Below are positions 33,685 through 44,729 of a stretch of DNA of 64,000 nt, one piece after another. Below the pieces are notes generated by a model. It searched no databases, was not told where the DNA came from, and worked only from the letters and a program-made list of their open reading frames with translations. The stretch spans positions 1,302,001 to 1,366,000 of the forward strand of contig JARFIW010001111.1 in NCBI GenBank assembly GCA_036346225.1, written 5' to 3'. This DNA comes from Platerodrilus igneus. Lineage: Eukaryota; Arthropoda; Insecta; Coleoptera; Lycidae. The position numbers were made by a program, and so were the translations under genes. Position 1 is the stretch's first letter. Every line of letters begins with the position of its first letter.

Positions 33685-35037
33685 TGTTACGTTATTCGGG
33701 GCAGCCACGTTGGGCGCCAAAAATGTTACGTTACGTAATACAAAGACAATCAAAGAAATGACAAAGAAAATCAAAGAAATGACCAGGCTCAATCGGAGAG
33801 TAGGGGGTTGTAGAAAGCAGACCAACATACCATGTACGCGGCTGTAAGGAGTTAGTGATAATACCTGCAAGAAAAGTAGTTAAGCAAACCTGAAAAAAAA
33901 AGAATAAGCATAGCAGCAATGATAAGTCTAAATTATTCAGTACTTTGTAGAATGTAAGAAAAAAAACTGTTTGGATAATCTATATAATATAATCACGATA
34001 AAAGCATTATAAAAATTTTTATTACAAAGTGAGGTAATATTGGGGAGTAGCAGAAACGTTTCCTCACACACCAATTAAACATAAATCAGATAAAATGTTA
34101 ACAAAAGATAAATAGATAAGACACCATTGATATGAGTAATTCAGTAGTATTGATCTTTCTTTCTTTCTTTCTTTTTTTTTCTTATGTTTTAAAATATCAT
34201 GCGTCTTTTGTAAAAGGTGTCAGAACGACAAAGATATGGTAAAGCAACGGATAGATATTTAAAGTAATAACAAGTAGGAAATAGTTCAACTTACAAAAGT
34301 CCTTCAGCAACGCTTCCTTGCAACGGAAGTGTGAGATTCACGATGTCCTACGCTAACGAAGCACTTCACCCTGGACTGTGAGGGTGTTGATGGAATTTCT
34401 TACACTTTACATTAATCACACCTATGTATTTCACTGGCGTTAGCAGCAGACATTATCATGCTGATGGAACTATGTAGCATTGATAAATTCTTGTTAACTC
34501 TATTTCCTGAGACAATAATTTCGAAATCTTTTGTAACACAAATCGAAAAAAAAAATGGTAATAAAAATTCAGAATCACGGGCTTTCAAGGCACGATGTAA
34601 TGCATTAAACTAACAGTAACGCGAGGTGTTTTATTTGCTACCTATGGTAACAAAGAAAAATCTAATGCTTTTGAATAACGAAAATTCGCGCAAACAACGA
34701 TCTATTTTAGATTCGTTGGGGTTAGAACATTCAGAAACTACAGTATCACTGTATTTAAATAATCCAAAGTATACGCTACTCTGAGAAGAAAAGGCTCGCA
34801 AAACGAGATCGCACACACAGTTTAAGTATAAAAAGACAAATCAACTAAGAAAAACACAATTAGTAAAGCAACGCGTATCACTAAAACAATGTTCCATAAA
34901 ACGCACGACAAGTTCTATCACTTTTATTTACAACAGAAAAGCAACCAAAAAAACCAATTAGTAGAGCAACGCGCATCACTAAAAACCGTCCGTCAATGAC
35001 CTTACCACAACACTTGTGGTCAACCAAACACGTTACA
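33685..35037 (-). mobile_element. separate LTR family (solo LTR) with one PBS unit
   Basis: On the minus strand an LTR-like segment runs from TGTAACGTG (35037) to TAACGTAACA (33724), about 1.31 kb, with TGT...ACA ends and a TTTTTATACTTAAAC TATA-like box near 34838. It is followed by TTTTTGGCGCCCAACGTGG, a canonical tRNA-Lys site. TAACGTAACA then comes again (33685-33694), and unrelated sequence after that. A 98-bp direct repeat (AATTAGTARAGCAACGCGYA at 34858 and 34956) lies near its start. No coding region is attached. Confidence 0.65.
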
Positions 35038-36944
35038 TATATTGCATACTTCCTTCAAAAAGGGATTAGAACTACACACTGCTACAGTTAATATACGGCT
35101 TTTATTTCATAAGAAAGACAACTAAAATCGTGCCGCGCTTGTTCAGGAACAATACGAAAATTAATCGCGCATTAATTCTCACTATTGTCAAAAGCAGAAA
35201 GAAACAGTATTTTCAACGTAATTAGTATATAGCAACCGAGAACAAAACTACGACTGCTCACTCTAATCTGTTTATTTAAACTCGTTGTTACCATGAACTC
35301 TGGTCGACGATTATCACGACTACGTTCCTAACATAAGGTTGTTTATCATTTTCGATAAGCCGGAAAGCAATTTACGAATAATCCAATTTAAAACTTCGTT
35401 GCAATTTATGTATTAATAATACGATGCACTCGCCTAAGGAGTTAATAAATATAAAATATAGAAATCGTAGTTACAGAAAGGTATTTGTTAATTGAGTAAT
35501 AGCGTAAAATGTTAAACTATAAAAATGCCCGTTACACATCTGTCAAATTATTACAAAATCAAGCCAGCGAAACGAGCTTTTTATTACCTTTAAAGACTTA
35601 TTGAAACGTTTCAAGCTGTCTGTAACTTTTCATAGAATTTTCGCAAGAAATCTCCAATTGTCGGCTTTTACACTTTAAATTATGATTGAGATAAAACAGT
35701 TTATAATAAATCATATCAAAAATATTTGAAATAAAACAGTTTCAAAAATAAGTCATATCAAAATCTCTAACCTGAATTATTTTCATGGGTGCTCCTAAGA
35801 ATTGAGGTTGATATCCAAATCGTTATTGGTGTGTTTATTTTAATGAAAGGTTTTTCATTTTCTCCATAGAACATTTACCATCAATTTGCTTGAACAGGTA
35901 GCATTCTCCAAAATTGTATTTTTTTTATCGTAGTGGTTCGTAATTTAAAATTCTACAGGAATCGTAGCATTATTTTACTTGTAATTTAGGATTTAAGACT
36001 TATATCGTAATTGAGATGGTCATTCCGATGGTTGTTGAGATGGTAAATTCAGATTTACAATCCGAGAGGAATTTAGATGGACATTCAGATTGACATTCAG
36101 AGAGGAATTTAGATCGACAGAGCCTTTTTTATTTATCATTAGAAATGTTATAATTTCCTAAATCTTATTTACTTACGTCTCAGAAATACGGCACAATTTT
36201 CACAATTCTACACTTTATAATTTCACTGTTAACAAATATTTATTATTCACGTAAATACTTGGCACTTTCAATTATAGTCACTGTCCAGTTTCAAAGTGTA
36301 CTAACTTGATATTCAATTCTCCAGATATTTATAAGATCGTCCCACTCTTGTTTGTGATTTGCTGGTTTCACGTACTAGGCGAGGACAAGTATATTGTCAC
36401 TTGTTATATTTGGGAAAATTTACCAATTGTATGTATTTTAATTGCATAACGCGGTGCTTGAAGTCACTTAATTCAATTGTTATACCTTATATTTACTTCA
36501 GGAATCCCAGGAACTTCGTACATATCGAGCACGTAGTCTTGTTTGTTAGCTTTATTCTAATCTAAATTGAATAAATTTGGTATTTGTTTATTTCCCAATA
36601 AATTAGATTTTCGAACAACTGTGATTCTCTTAGATCACGTACGCTTTTAAATAAAGCATAATTTCTGCGTGCGTTTACGATAATATCTTTACACACTTTA
36701 TGAATGTTTATCTTGCCACTTCATGCAGATTTTTCACTGATTTAATTTTAATGCGTTTCGTTACCTTTTTAATCTGCTAGTAGCTACACTTGGATATGTG
36801 TATTAATTGTTTGTACTGCTATATACAATGTGCTCGCAACTAATAATTTTTATAATAACCTATTTACTCTCCTAATATCTATAATTTCGTGCTTCTGTTG
36901 CTTGGGAGTTTCCCTTGCTTATTCTGCGACCCCAATGACTTAAC
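35038..36944 (-). repeat. minus-strand long-LTR material of the main group
   Basis: Minus-strand CTTATAAATA (about 36327-36336) and CAG|GTTAG (35769-35774) are spaced like the TATA box and donor of the other long LTRs. The CAGCTAGTCGAGG block and the edge units lie beyond the inserted LTR at 33685-35037, at about 33576 and 33331-33500. I therefore read 33276-36944 as one minus-strand LTR interrupted by that insertion. Boundaries at the right are unclear, and no supported gene is present. Confidence 0.5.
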
Positions 36945-36984
36945 CTACCCATAAATTAACCCTATAATTACAGCATTAAATATA

Positions 36985-37385
36985 AAATACATTCTCGCTT
37001 GAACACGCTCAGGTTAGTATCCCCATCCTAAAATTAAAATTAAAGTGAAAATCATACTAAATTCAAAGAACATATAAAACACAAATAAATTATACGTGGC
37101 AAAAGCAACAAACAAAGAAAATCTTAATGTCAATAAAACAGTTAGAAACAAATTCCTAATCGTCTCGGTTGCCAAAATCATCAAAAATGTAATCCATAGT
37201 ATTAAAATGATTATAAAAAAGGAAATATAATCACATCCTATAATAAATCCAATTCTATAAAAGCTAAAAGAAACATTTAAATTTAACGCAAAAAACGAAA
37301 TCAAAATAAAATATGATAAAATTATAAATAAATAATTTCGACACAGAGGAATTGTAAAAATCAAAAACAAAATAAATTTTATCAT
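36985..37385 (-). pseudogene. ND4: nuclear copy of mitochondrial ND4 (5' part)
   Basis: The minus-strand reading MIKFILFLIFTIPLC, then IGCDYISFFIIILILWITFL, MILATETI, FMFFEFSM-type and LILGWGY is the N-terminal half of NADH dehydrogenase subunit 4, a complex I membrane protein. A stop (TAA for CAA) follows GWGY at 37014-37016. The reading continues PERVQARMYF for a short way before similarity ends. The start ATG overlaps the end of ND4L by seven bases (ATGATAA), as in insect mtDNA. It is nuclear because it is embedded in transposons with no further mitochondrial genes. The frame stays open over about 125 codons, suggesting a modest age. Confidence 0.9.
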
Positions 37386-37645
37386 AAAATATTTAAAACT
37401 TGAAAATAATCGTTTCCGTAAGAACGAACTATAACAACCAACAGAGAAAGACCCAAAGATCTTTCGCAAAACACTATTGAAATAAAAATTAATGTAAAAT
37501 AATATTCGTCTAAATTTACAGCAAATACATGAAAGAACAGAAACAAAGCAGATAACACGATAAATTCCAATCTTAATAATATTAACATAAAATGCTTACA
37601 CTTTAGGGCAAAATTTATCGCCCTGACAATATAAGAATATAAGCA
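37382..37645 (-). pseudogene. ND4L: nuclear copy of mitochondrial ND4L
   Basis: The minus-strand reading KCKHFMLILLRLEFIVLSAL, then FTLIFISIVFCERSLGLSLL and VRSYGNDYFQVLNIL-stop is NADH dehydrogenase subunit 4L, nearly full length (about 85 codons). Order ND4L then ND4 on one strand with a 7-base overlap is the usual arthropod arrangement. The open frame extends upstream into the Harbinger transposase region on the opposite strand, which is not mitochondrial. The insert ends within about 10 bases of the transposase start codon. Confidence 0.9.
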
Positions 37646-37652
37646 AACGTAA

Positions 37653-38767
37653 ATGTCAGACCCTTCATCCTCTGAGTGTTCAGTGGATAATTTCTTAACT
37701 ACCAGGCGCAAGTTACATAGAACTTTGAATTATGTTGAGAGGACTGTCTCTGCTCATGATGATCAGGAATTTAAAGAGCATTTTAGGCTGAGTCGATCAA
37801 CTTCCAGGTTTTTTATTGGTAACTTTAGTAAATTGCAAATCTCAAAGTTTTAAGTTATTCAGTTTCAGAATTAATGCAACACGATAATGTATTGCCGACA
37901 CATGAATTTGGCAGAAAGAAAATTGCTGCTGAAAAGGCATTTCTACTTACTGACTGTGTGGTATTTAAGTAACACTGAAACGTTTAGACAAATAGTCGAT
38001 AGATTTAATGTTACGTTAAGTTCTGCACATCGCACTATAGAAAGAGTAAGTATGTATTTAGTATCCAACAGCTACAAATACATTAAATGGCCTGTAGGTG
38101 ATAGAAGGGCAGATGTCCTTAATGGTTTTAAGAAAAATCCGGGAATCAAAAACATTATCGGTACGATTGACGGGAGTCACATCAATATCAAAAAGCCTGC
38201 AGTAGATGCACAAGTCTATTGCACCAGAAAATCCGATTACAGCATTCTCGTGCAAGGGGTGTGGATCATCAGAAAAGATTCATAGACTTGTTTTGTGGGG
38301 AAGCAGGATCCATCCATGATGTTCGCTTATTAAAACGTTCTTCCTTATATCAGAAACGTTTTAATGAATTTTTACGCAATGACATTTTACTAAGGGATTC
38401 ATCATATCTCTGCTTAAATTAGTTAATTCCACCCTTTAGAGACAATGGACATTTAACGCCAAATTAAACCCTTTTTAATTATCGTCATTCGGCTACGAGA
38501 ATTATAATAGAAAATACGTTTGGACTTTTGAAAGGGAGATTTCGTAAACTGCGAGATTTTGAAAATGCGAATATCTATTTTATTGTACAGTGTGTAGTTG
38601 CTGCATGTGTTCTGCATAATGTTTGCATTGATTTTGCTGATGAGGTATCCTATGAGATTGATTATGATGACGAACAATATCACGAAGACATGGTACATCA
38701 AATTTGTGGTGTAATACCTTCACACTATCGAAGGCTTCAAGTTATGGCCGAGATGGGTTTAGATTAA
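37653..38767 (+). pseudogene. PIF/Harbinger transposase (DDE), frame-broken
   Basis: This is the nuclease-type transposase (HARBI1-like) that cuts and joins element ends. Pieces: 37653-37853 (N-terminal), 37887-38285 (helix-turn-helix-like part, then first catalytic Asp in IIGTIDGSHINI), 38219-38422 (second Asp in SIHDVRLLKRS) and about 38420-38767. The last piece holds the Glu in IIENTFGLLKGRFRKL and the end VMAEMGLD. Total about 360 residues, near the usual length. Frames change near 37850, 38255 and 38425-38500, and the nonsense codons make it inactive. A partner DNA-binding protein gene lies convergently at 38927-39770, the normal Harbinger arrangement. Confidence 0.9.
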
Positions 38768-38926
38768 AAGTGTTATATGCCTGTCAGTTTTTAATTGTAT
38801 GCAATACCTAAATAAATTCAATAACATTTATTGTATTAAATTAATTACATTATTTAATGCATTGTACATAAGTTAAACAAAAATAAAACATATAATTGTA
38901 CATTACTAAATTGACTTATATTTACA

Positions 38927-39770
38927 TTATTTGTCTTGGGAATTAGCTAATTTTTGTAACGCATTAACTCTACGTTCTTTTAAAGCCATTTTTTGTTGCA
39001 TGAGCTTCAGTCGTTCATCTTGATATTTTGTCAGGGTACCTGAATAGTTGGTGCATGCTGTAGTTTTTTGTTTTATGGCATCTTCTTTGGCAGCATAAAA
39101 TTTTGTCTTATTATCCAAAAACTCCCAACTTTTATGCTTTCTTTTTCTTGGAATGGTAGTCGGAACTGCCGGGACAGGTACAGTATGTGATTCCTCGGTA
39201 GCAACTATAGTAGTAGAAGTAGATGGATAGGAAGTTGTAGGTGTTGCAGTTGCTACATCAAAGCTGTGTGGGCTACAAGCATTAGGTTTGTTGCCTAATA
39301 AGGCATCCAACCTATCAAAGAACAAAAACCTCGCATGACCCCTTACAGTTTCTGTTTTTAAGTCCTTAGTGTTTTTATATGTATTAACAAGATTTTCCCA
39401 CTTTTTTTTATCGTTTAGGATCATGGCTTATACCTAAGCTTTTCAAATCATTTGCCACTTCAGACCAAAATGATTTTCGTTTTTTTTGGATGATGCATCT
39501 CTTCATACCTTGCCTCAATACTAGATATAAGTGCCAACGTTTGGTCATTTTCTGGTCATTTTGTGCCAACACATTTCGGATGAGCATCTACAGATTCAAA
39601 TGCCTCTCCTTCCTCCATAACAACATTGGTAGCTACTTCCACATTTTCTTCTACCATTTCATAAGATAAAATGCTTTTCAAACTTTTTATAATAGGATGA
39701 TTTAAATCCGTAAAATGAACTTCGCTTTGTGGCAACCACAGAAAGATGTTATTTTCTGGAATAATAATTT
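38927..39770 (-). pseudogene. Harbinger Myb/SANT-like (MADF-type) accessory protein
   Basis: The 165-codon open frame 39424-38927 encodes KKWENLVNTYKNTKDLKTET, a Thr/Ser/Pro-rich linker, a basic IPRKRKHKSWE patch and a coiled-coil end (MQQKMALKERRVNALQKLAN). Upstream in shifted frames (39770-39425) are NIFLWLPQSEVHFTDLNHPI, acidic sequence and ENDQTLALISSIEARYEEMH, giving the first helices of the trihelix domain. Such proteins bind element ends and bring the transposase to the nucleus. Several frame breaks lie at 39430-39560. Confidence 0.82.
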
Positions 39771-39949
39771 AGTAATAAAACAAAAAATTTTTTCAACAAA
39801 ACTTAACACAATTTTTTATCATAGCATCTCCAACTATTTTTTCTTTTCATAATACAAAACATTTTTAAAAACTATAGTTAATAACAAAACAACCTCCTAA
39901 CCACACTTTACACAATATAATGTAATTCGGGCGAATTACCCTCCCTTAA

Positions 39950-40302
39950 AGGAGACGTTCACCGCAGTCCCGTCCATGACGTCACAAAAGAAATATTTAA
40001 CGAAATTCGATAATAATAAGCTTTTATCTACATAAAAAATTATCGTGAATTTGGATATTTCTTATGTGCCCATTTTTTAACCTACTAAAATAGGTAGAAT
40101 GCTTAAATTCTGAATTTTATAACTCTCACCAAACTGAAGTGGTTTCCATATTTCCATAATTTTGATATTATATTAAAATAAAAACTGTTTCAAACAAAAT
40201 TTATAATTACATAACCGAGGCATCATTCTCAATTTTAAGCACACAACAGGCGAGATTGATATTTTGTGACGTCATGGACGAGACTACGGTGAACGAACTC
40301 CT
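39950..40302. mobile_element. MITE with long terminal inverted repeats
   Basis: AGGAGACGTTCACCGCAGTC and, inverted, AGGAGTTCGTTCACCGTAGTC start the two ends. Similarity continues CCGTCCATGACGTCACAAAA for about 45 bases. Length 353 bp with no coding capacity. It lies just past the Harbinger accessory gene and may use its transposase, but the target duplication is unclear. Both ends hold the palindrome TGACGTCA. Confidence 0.82.
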
Positions 40303-40354
40303 ATTACTTAACTATAGTCGTTGATTTTAAGTTCCAATTTACGTCACCAATATT

Positions 40355-40573
40355 CATAATGTCATAACATGGTGCGGTTGCCACTATCAAAATACGAATT
40401 CTTCGTAACCACAATGAGGCCATCGGTAGAATATTGATGTTGCAAATGCTTTCTAATATAGGTCTTGCAATTTCTCGTCATCAGAATTTGTGATGTCACA
40501 TATTGGCGCCGTTGCCACTATCAAAATAGCAATTCCTCGTAACTACAATGACCCTATCGGCACAATATAGGTT
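40355..40573. repeat. 133-bp direct repeat pair
   Basis: GTTGCCACTATCAAAATA occurs at about 40377 and 40510, within two copies of roughly 80 similar bases (CGTAAC-ACAATGA, CCTATCGG-CACAATAT type). Probably a small tandem of an unknown repeat. Confidence 0.75.
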
Positions 40574-40619
40574 TTTCATTTATTTAGTAATTGGTGACGG
40601 AATGTGGTTTGTTACTTTT

Positions 40620-41080
40620 TAAAAGGTAACTTGTAAAATGATTTTATACTGACGAAATTGCAGTCTAAGCTGTTTAGCTTAGTAATAAATGTTATTATGT
40701 GGGAATTTGTACTAGTTAGCATATTTTAAATGAATGTTTTTAATGTGTTATATATTCTTAATTAAATAGCCATACGCATGTTATCCATTCTGAACGGACC
40801 TGCACCATGACGACGTTCTAAAATACTAAAACAGGTAGAATGGCTTGCGCGTTTCAATGAGATAAAGAGCCGAACTATAGGTTTAACCAAATTAGTGGGG
40901 TCTCTAGTGAGGAACCAGACTAAGACAGGTGCCCGAAAGAGGACAGCAGCTTTTATGGTACTTAAAGTGGCAGAGACCATAGGGGTCGGTATAACATTCT
41001 AAGACACACTACTGCGATGTTGAAGGCAACGGAAACCACCACATTATCTCCCAAGTACACAGCGTACTCAAATTGTAATT
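40620..41080 (+). other. probable 5' region of the LINE
   Basis: No open frame of note. It precedes the endonuclease reading directly, and 40780-41070 looks like untranslated leader or decayed ORF1. Confidence 0.4.
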
Positions 41081-41081
41081 A

Positions 41082-41930
41082 ATGATGATGACATCCTCTG
41101 GGGTAAAAAATTCCGGAGGTAAAATAGTCCCCCATTCGGATCTCCGGGAGGGGACTACTTCGGGGGATATGATCCGAAAGTATAGAAAAAGATCTGTGAA
41201 CGTTCTGCGAGTCGGAGCGTGGAATGTCAGAAGTATGAAACAAGTAGGTAAACTAGAGAACCCGAAACTCGAAATGAATAGGTTAGCACCAGACATAGTA
41301 GGAATCAGCGAAATCCGCTGGCCAGAGGCGGGGGATTTTTGGAGTGGAGACTTTGGGGTAATTCATACAGGATCATAGGAAGGAAATTTGGGTGCGAAAA
41401 TAGTTATGCGAAAAAAGGTAGGACGACGTGTAGAAAACTACTTACAAAAGAACGAAAGGGTACTCATAGTTAGATTTGAATCTAAACCGGTAAATACAGT
41501 AATAATACAAGTATACACGTCCACCTCTAGCTACGGTGAGGAAGAGGTAGAGGCGATCTACAAAGATATCGAAGACATACTAAAATACGTAAAAGGACAT
41601 GAAAATTTAATAATTACGGGGGATTTTAATGCTGTGGTAGGTTAGGGTAGGGAAGAAGCGATAGTAGGTTTATTTGGTTTAGACACGAGAAATGACAGGG
41701 GAAATAGGTTGGTAGAATTTTGCGACAAGAACAACTTAACCATCACAAATACATTATTTCAACATCATGTTAGAAGACGATACACGTGGAAGATTCCAGG
41801 AGATATAGGAAGATATCAAATAGATTACATTCTTGTTAGACAACGGTTTAGAAATCAAGTAAAAGATTGTAGAAGAGCTCTCCGGAAGCAGATATAGACA
41901 CTGACCACAACATCGTAAGTATGAGGGCCG
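41082..41930 (+). pseudogene. LINE endonuclease (APE type), broken
   Basis: The nicking endonuclease of a non-LTR retrotransposon. Motifs in order: VGAWNVRSM (about 41213), ISEIRW (about 41305), LIITGDFNAVVG (about 41607), NRLVEFCDKNNLTITNT (about 41705) and GRYQIDYILV (about 41810). Stops at 41376-41378 and 41643-41645 and a frame end near 41897 break it into three pieces, in two frames that differ by small indels. It is joined downstream to the RT of the same element. Clade assignment (RTE-like or L1-like) is not safe by eye. Confidence 0.87.
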
Positions 41931-42099
41931 AACTTAAATTTAAAAATCTGAAAAGAGGAACGGAAAAAGGTACTTTGACTTTGAGAAACTGAAAGATAAA
42001 GATATCCACGAAAAGTTGAAAAAAGTCAAATGAATTTGAAAGATATCGGGAAAATTTTTGTTCCTAAAAAAGTAGAAACAGAATGGAATAACATTAAAT

Positions 42100-43294
42100 C
42101 CAGCTTAGACATGGCGGTCAGAGATATTCTGAGGTATACACAAAAAAAAACAGGAAACCATGAATAACAAAGGATATCCTGAATTTAATACAGGAAAGAC
42201 GAGAATACAAAAATAGATCAGACGAAACAGGAAAACAGAGATACAAAGCCATAAAATGGGAAGTTATTCGCAAATGCAGGAAAGCTAAAGAACAATGGAT
42301 TGATGAAAAGTGCAAAGAGGTACAAACTAAGATGAAAATAGGAAAGACAGACGAAGCATACACATTAATTAAAATGAATTTTAGGGATATAAAACCATAT
42401 AGCAAAAATATAAGGGTCGCGGGAAGAAACGTCATTATAGAAAATGCAGAGAAAGTATCTAGATGGCAGGAATATATAGGGAGTTTATATTCAGGAGAGG
42501 AACCAACAGCATTAGAACAGGAATCAAACATTGAAACTTATGACCTGGGATATCCTATACTTAGAGATGAGTTTGAATTAGCATTAAAGAGCCTTAAAAA
42601 TGGTAATGCGCCGGGTACAGATAAGGTGCAAGCAGAAACTTTAAAAGTCGCTGGACAAGCAGTAACAGAACGTCTCTTCCGACTTGTAAGCTATATGTAT
42701 GAGACAGGCGAGATACCCAGAGATTTCAAACGTAATATCATAGTAACTATATAAAAAAAAAAGGCGCGGATAGATGTGAAAATTTTCGAGCAATAGGTTT
42801 GACAGCACACGTTTCAAAAATACTAACTAGAATTGTACAAAGACGAATGGAAAAACGATTTGAAGAAATAGGGGAACACGGGATGCTATTTTAGCTCTGA
42901 GGGTGATAATGGAGAAAACAATAGAGAAGGGGAAAGCGTTTATATAGGGTTTGTAGATTTGGAAAAAGCATTCGGCAATGTGAAATGGAAAAAAATGTTC
43001 GACATACTCAAAAAGATTGGAATGAATTTTAGGGATAGACGGATAGTACATTGCTTATACAAAGAGCAAACAGTGGTAATAGAATTTGAGCAAGAAAGTA
43101 GAGAAGTAAATATTAGGAAAGGGGTTAGACAGGATTGTGCCTTATCCCCATTAATTTTTAACTGGTACATAGAAAAGGCAATGAATACTGTCAAATGCAG
43201 GAAAACATTTGAAATTAATATGCAGGGACAAAAGATTGGTATGCTTAGATTTGCAGATGATATAGCGGAATTAGCATTAGCAAAGCAGAGTTAG
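42100..43294 (+). pseudogene. LINE reverse transcriptase, broken and 3'-truncated
   Basis: Pieces at 42332-42754 (ALKSLKNGNAPGTDKVQAE), about 42775-42880 (FRAIGLTAHVSKILTRIVQR) and 42959-43294 hold RT blocks. The last piece contains EKAFGNVKWKKM, KGVRQDCALSPLIFNWYIEK and the active-site block RFADDIAEL near 43245. The canonical second Asp pair is present. Sequence ends soon after the FADD block, so thumb and 3' end are missing. At least three frame changes occur, one at an A-run near 42755. The enzyme copied element RNA at nicked chromosomal DNA. Confidence 0.87.
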
Positions 43295-43569
43295 AAGCTG
43301 CTCTTAATGAAGTACATAATGGATTGTGTTCTGTGCTTTATATTAGTTGTAGACCATTTACTTCAATGTTAGTATTTGAATTATACACCAGTTATATTTT
43401 CTTTTAAATTTTTAGATTAACTTGTTATAATTTATTTCAGTTTTAATATTTTTATATTTTTTGTAGACTTAAACATGTGATCATGGTTTAATATACGCGT
43501 AATGTTTATATACAAGTATCAAAAAGCATTTTTAAATTTATGACCTACATCCCAAGAAATTACACACAA

Positions 43570-43573
<4 letters not shown>
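43295..43573. other. no gene recognised
   Basis: AT-rich sequence between the LINE truncation point and an (AT)n tract. Confidence 0.5.

Positions 43574-43615
<42 letters not shown>
43574..43615. repeat. (AT)n microsatellite
   Basis: Alternating AT at the outer edge of a minus-strand LTR. Confidence 0.97.
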
Positions 43616-43619
<4 letters not shown>

Positions 43620-44700
43620 GTGAGGTTTACCTCGGCTGCTTCTCTCTAAAATCCTAAATCCACTAAAACCTCTTAAAACCAACACAGACGCTTACCTGGT
43701 ACCGCTGACTCCCGTTCACTGCCTCTATGCTGAAACCTAATAGAATTTCACACCCTACTATCATACTCTCAAAATAACGCAATTCACAAAATACATCACA
43801 CTATTTACATGAAATAAATATTACATTTTTTAAAATACTTTTCCTTATGTACACTCGTGTTATTAGTAATCTCAATAACTTTATTTTCAAAAGTATTTCA
43901 AATCAAATACCTGATTAAACAAATATTTTATTAAAGTAAGAGGGCGTTCCTCATACCTTACGTTACCACTTTGTCTTATCATGAGCTCCTAGTAAAACTC
44001 TTTAAATGTGAGTGCAAACTTACTGCACTACAAAAATAAAATAAGCCCCCTATACTTTTTTACAACATTGCCTGGTTATCTGTAAATTAATTATACTTAA
44101 CTACCTAAATAAATTTTATCTTCATCTAAAGTCCCATAAATTTTCAGTTCATTAAATATATCAAATAAGAAACACTTCAAAGCATAAAAAAATCAAAAGA
44201 ACCATAGCAAATATTCATCACAAAATATTTTTATACAATTGGTTACCTGGTAAATATCTTCCAACAGGTACCCGCTAATCAGCCCTTGAAGATGATGCCA
44301 TCCAGTATGGCACTAGTCCATGAAACAGCTCCCTGGTTAAATCACCATCCTTCTATGCATGCTGCTACGCCAAAACCTCGTCATTTAAAATAAAACCATG
44401 AGCATTCAATTTCCAAAATTTACTCTTCGTATTTCCAAATAAATTAATCAAAAATCGCTGCCATCACCATCAAATACTTCCAAATTTTAGTAACTTTCGT
44501 GCATTCCAAAACCACAATAATAATCGTTTGTACTTACATACAAAATTTACTTTTTGCATAATTCTACATTATCATACGTTGACTAAGTTCTATAATAATT
44601 ATTTAAAATACCTTAATTATCTAAAATGCTTAAAAGACTTTTTCGTAAGTTATTACTCTACATTCTAGCTTGACTTTTGATCTTATATATCTAGGATTAG
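43616..44700 (-). repeat. truncated minus-strand LTR of the main group
   Basis: The plus-strand start TTTATGTGAGGTTTACCTCGGCTGC is the complement of a GCAGCCGAGG block followed by a TCACATAAA edge, so this copy has no PBS-like unit. AGCTCCCTGGTTA near 44327 complements the AGCCAGGGAGCT block of 23561-25701. The promoter half is missing, cut off by the solo LTR at 44730. Confidence 0.65.
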
Positions 44701-44729
44701 CTACGAATTATAAGATAATATATATAAAA

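Noticed and set aside
37014..37711. Hydrophobic open frames as nuclear membrane-protein genes
   Set aside because: The readings are ND4 and ND4L of mitochondrial origin, with the mitochondrial gene order and overlap.
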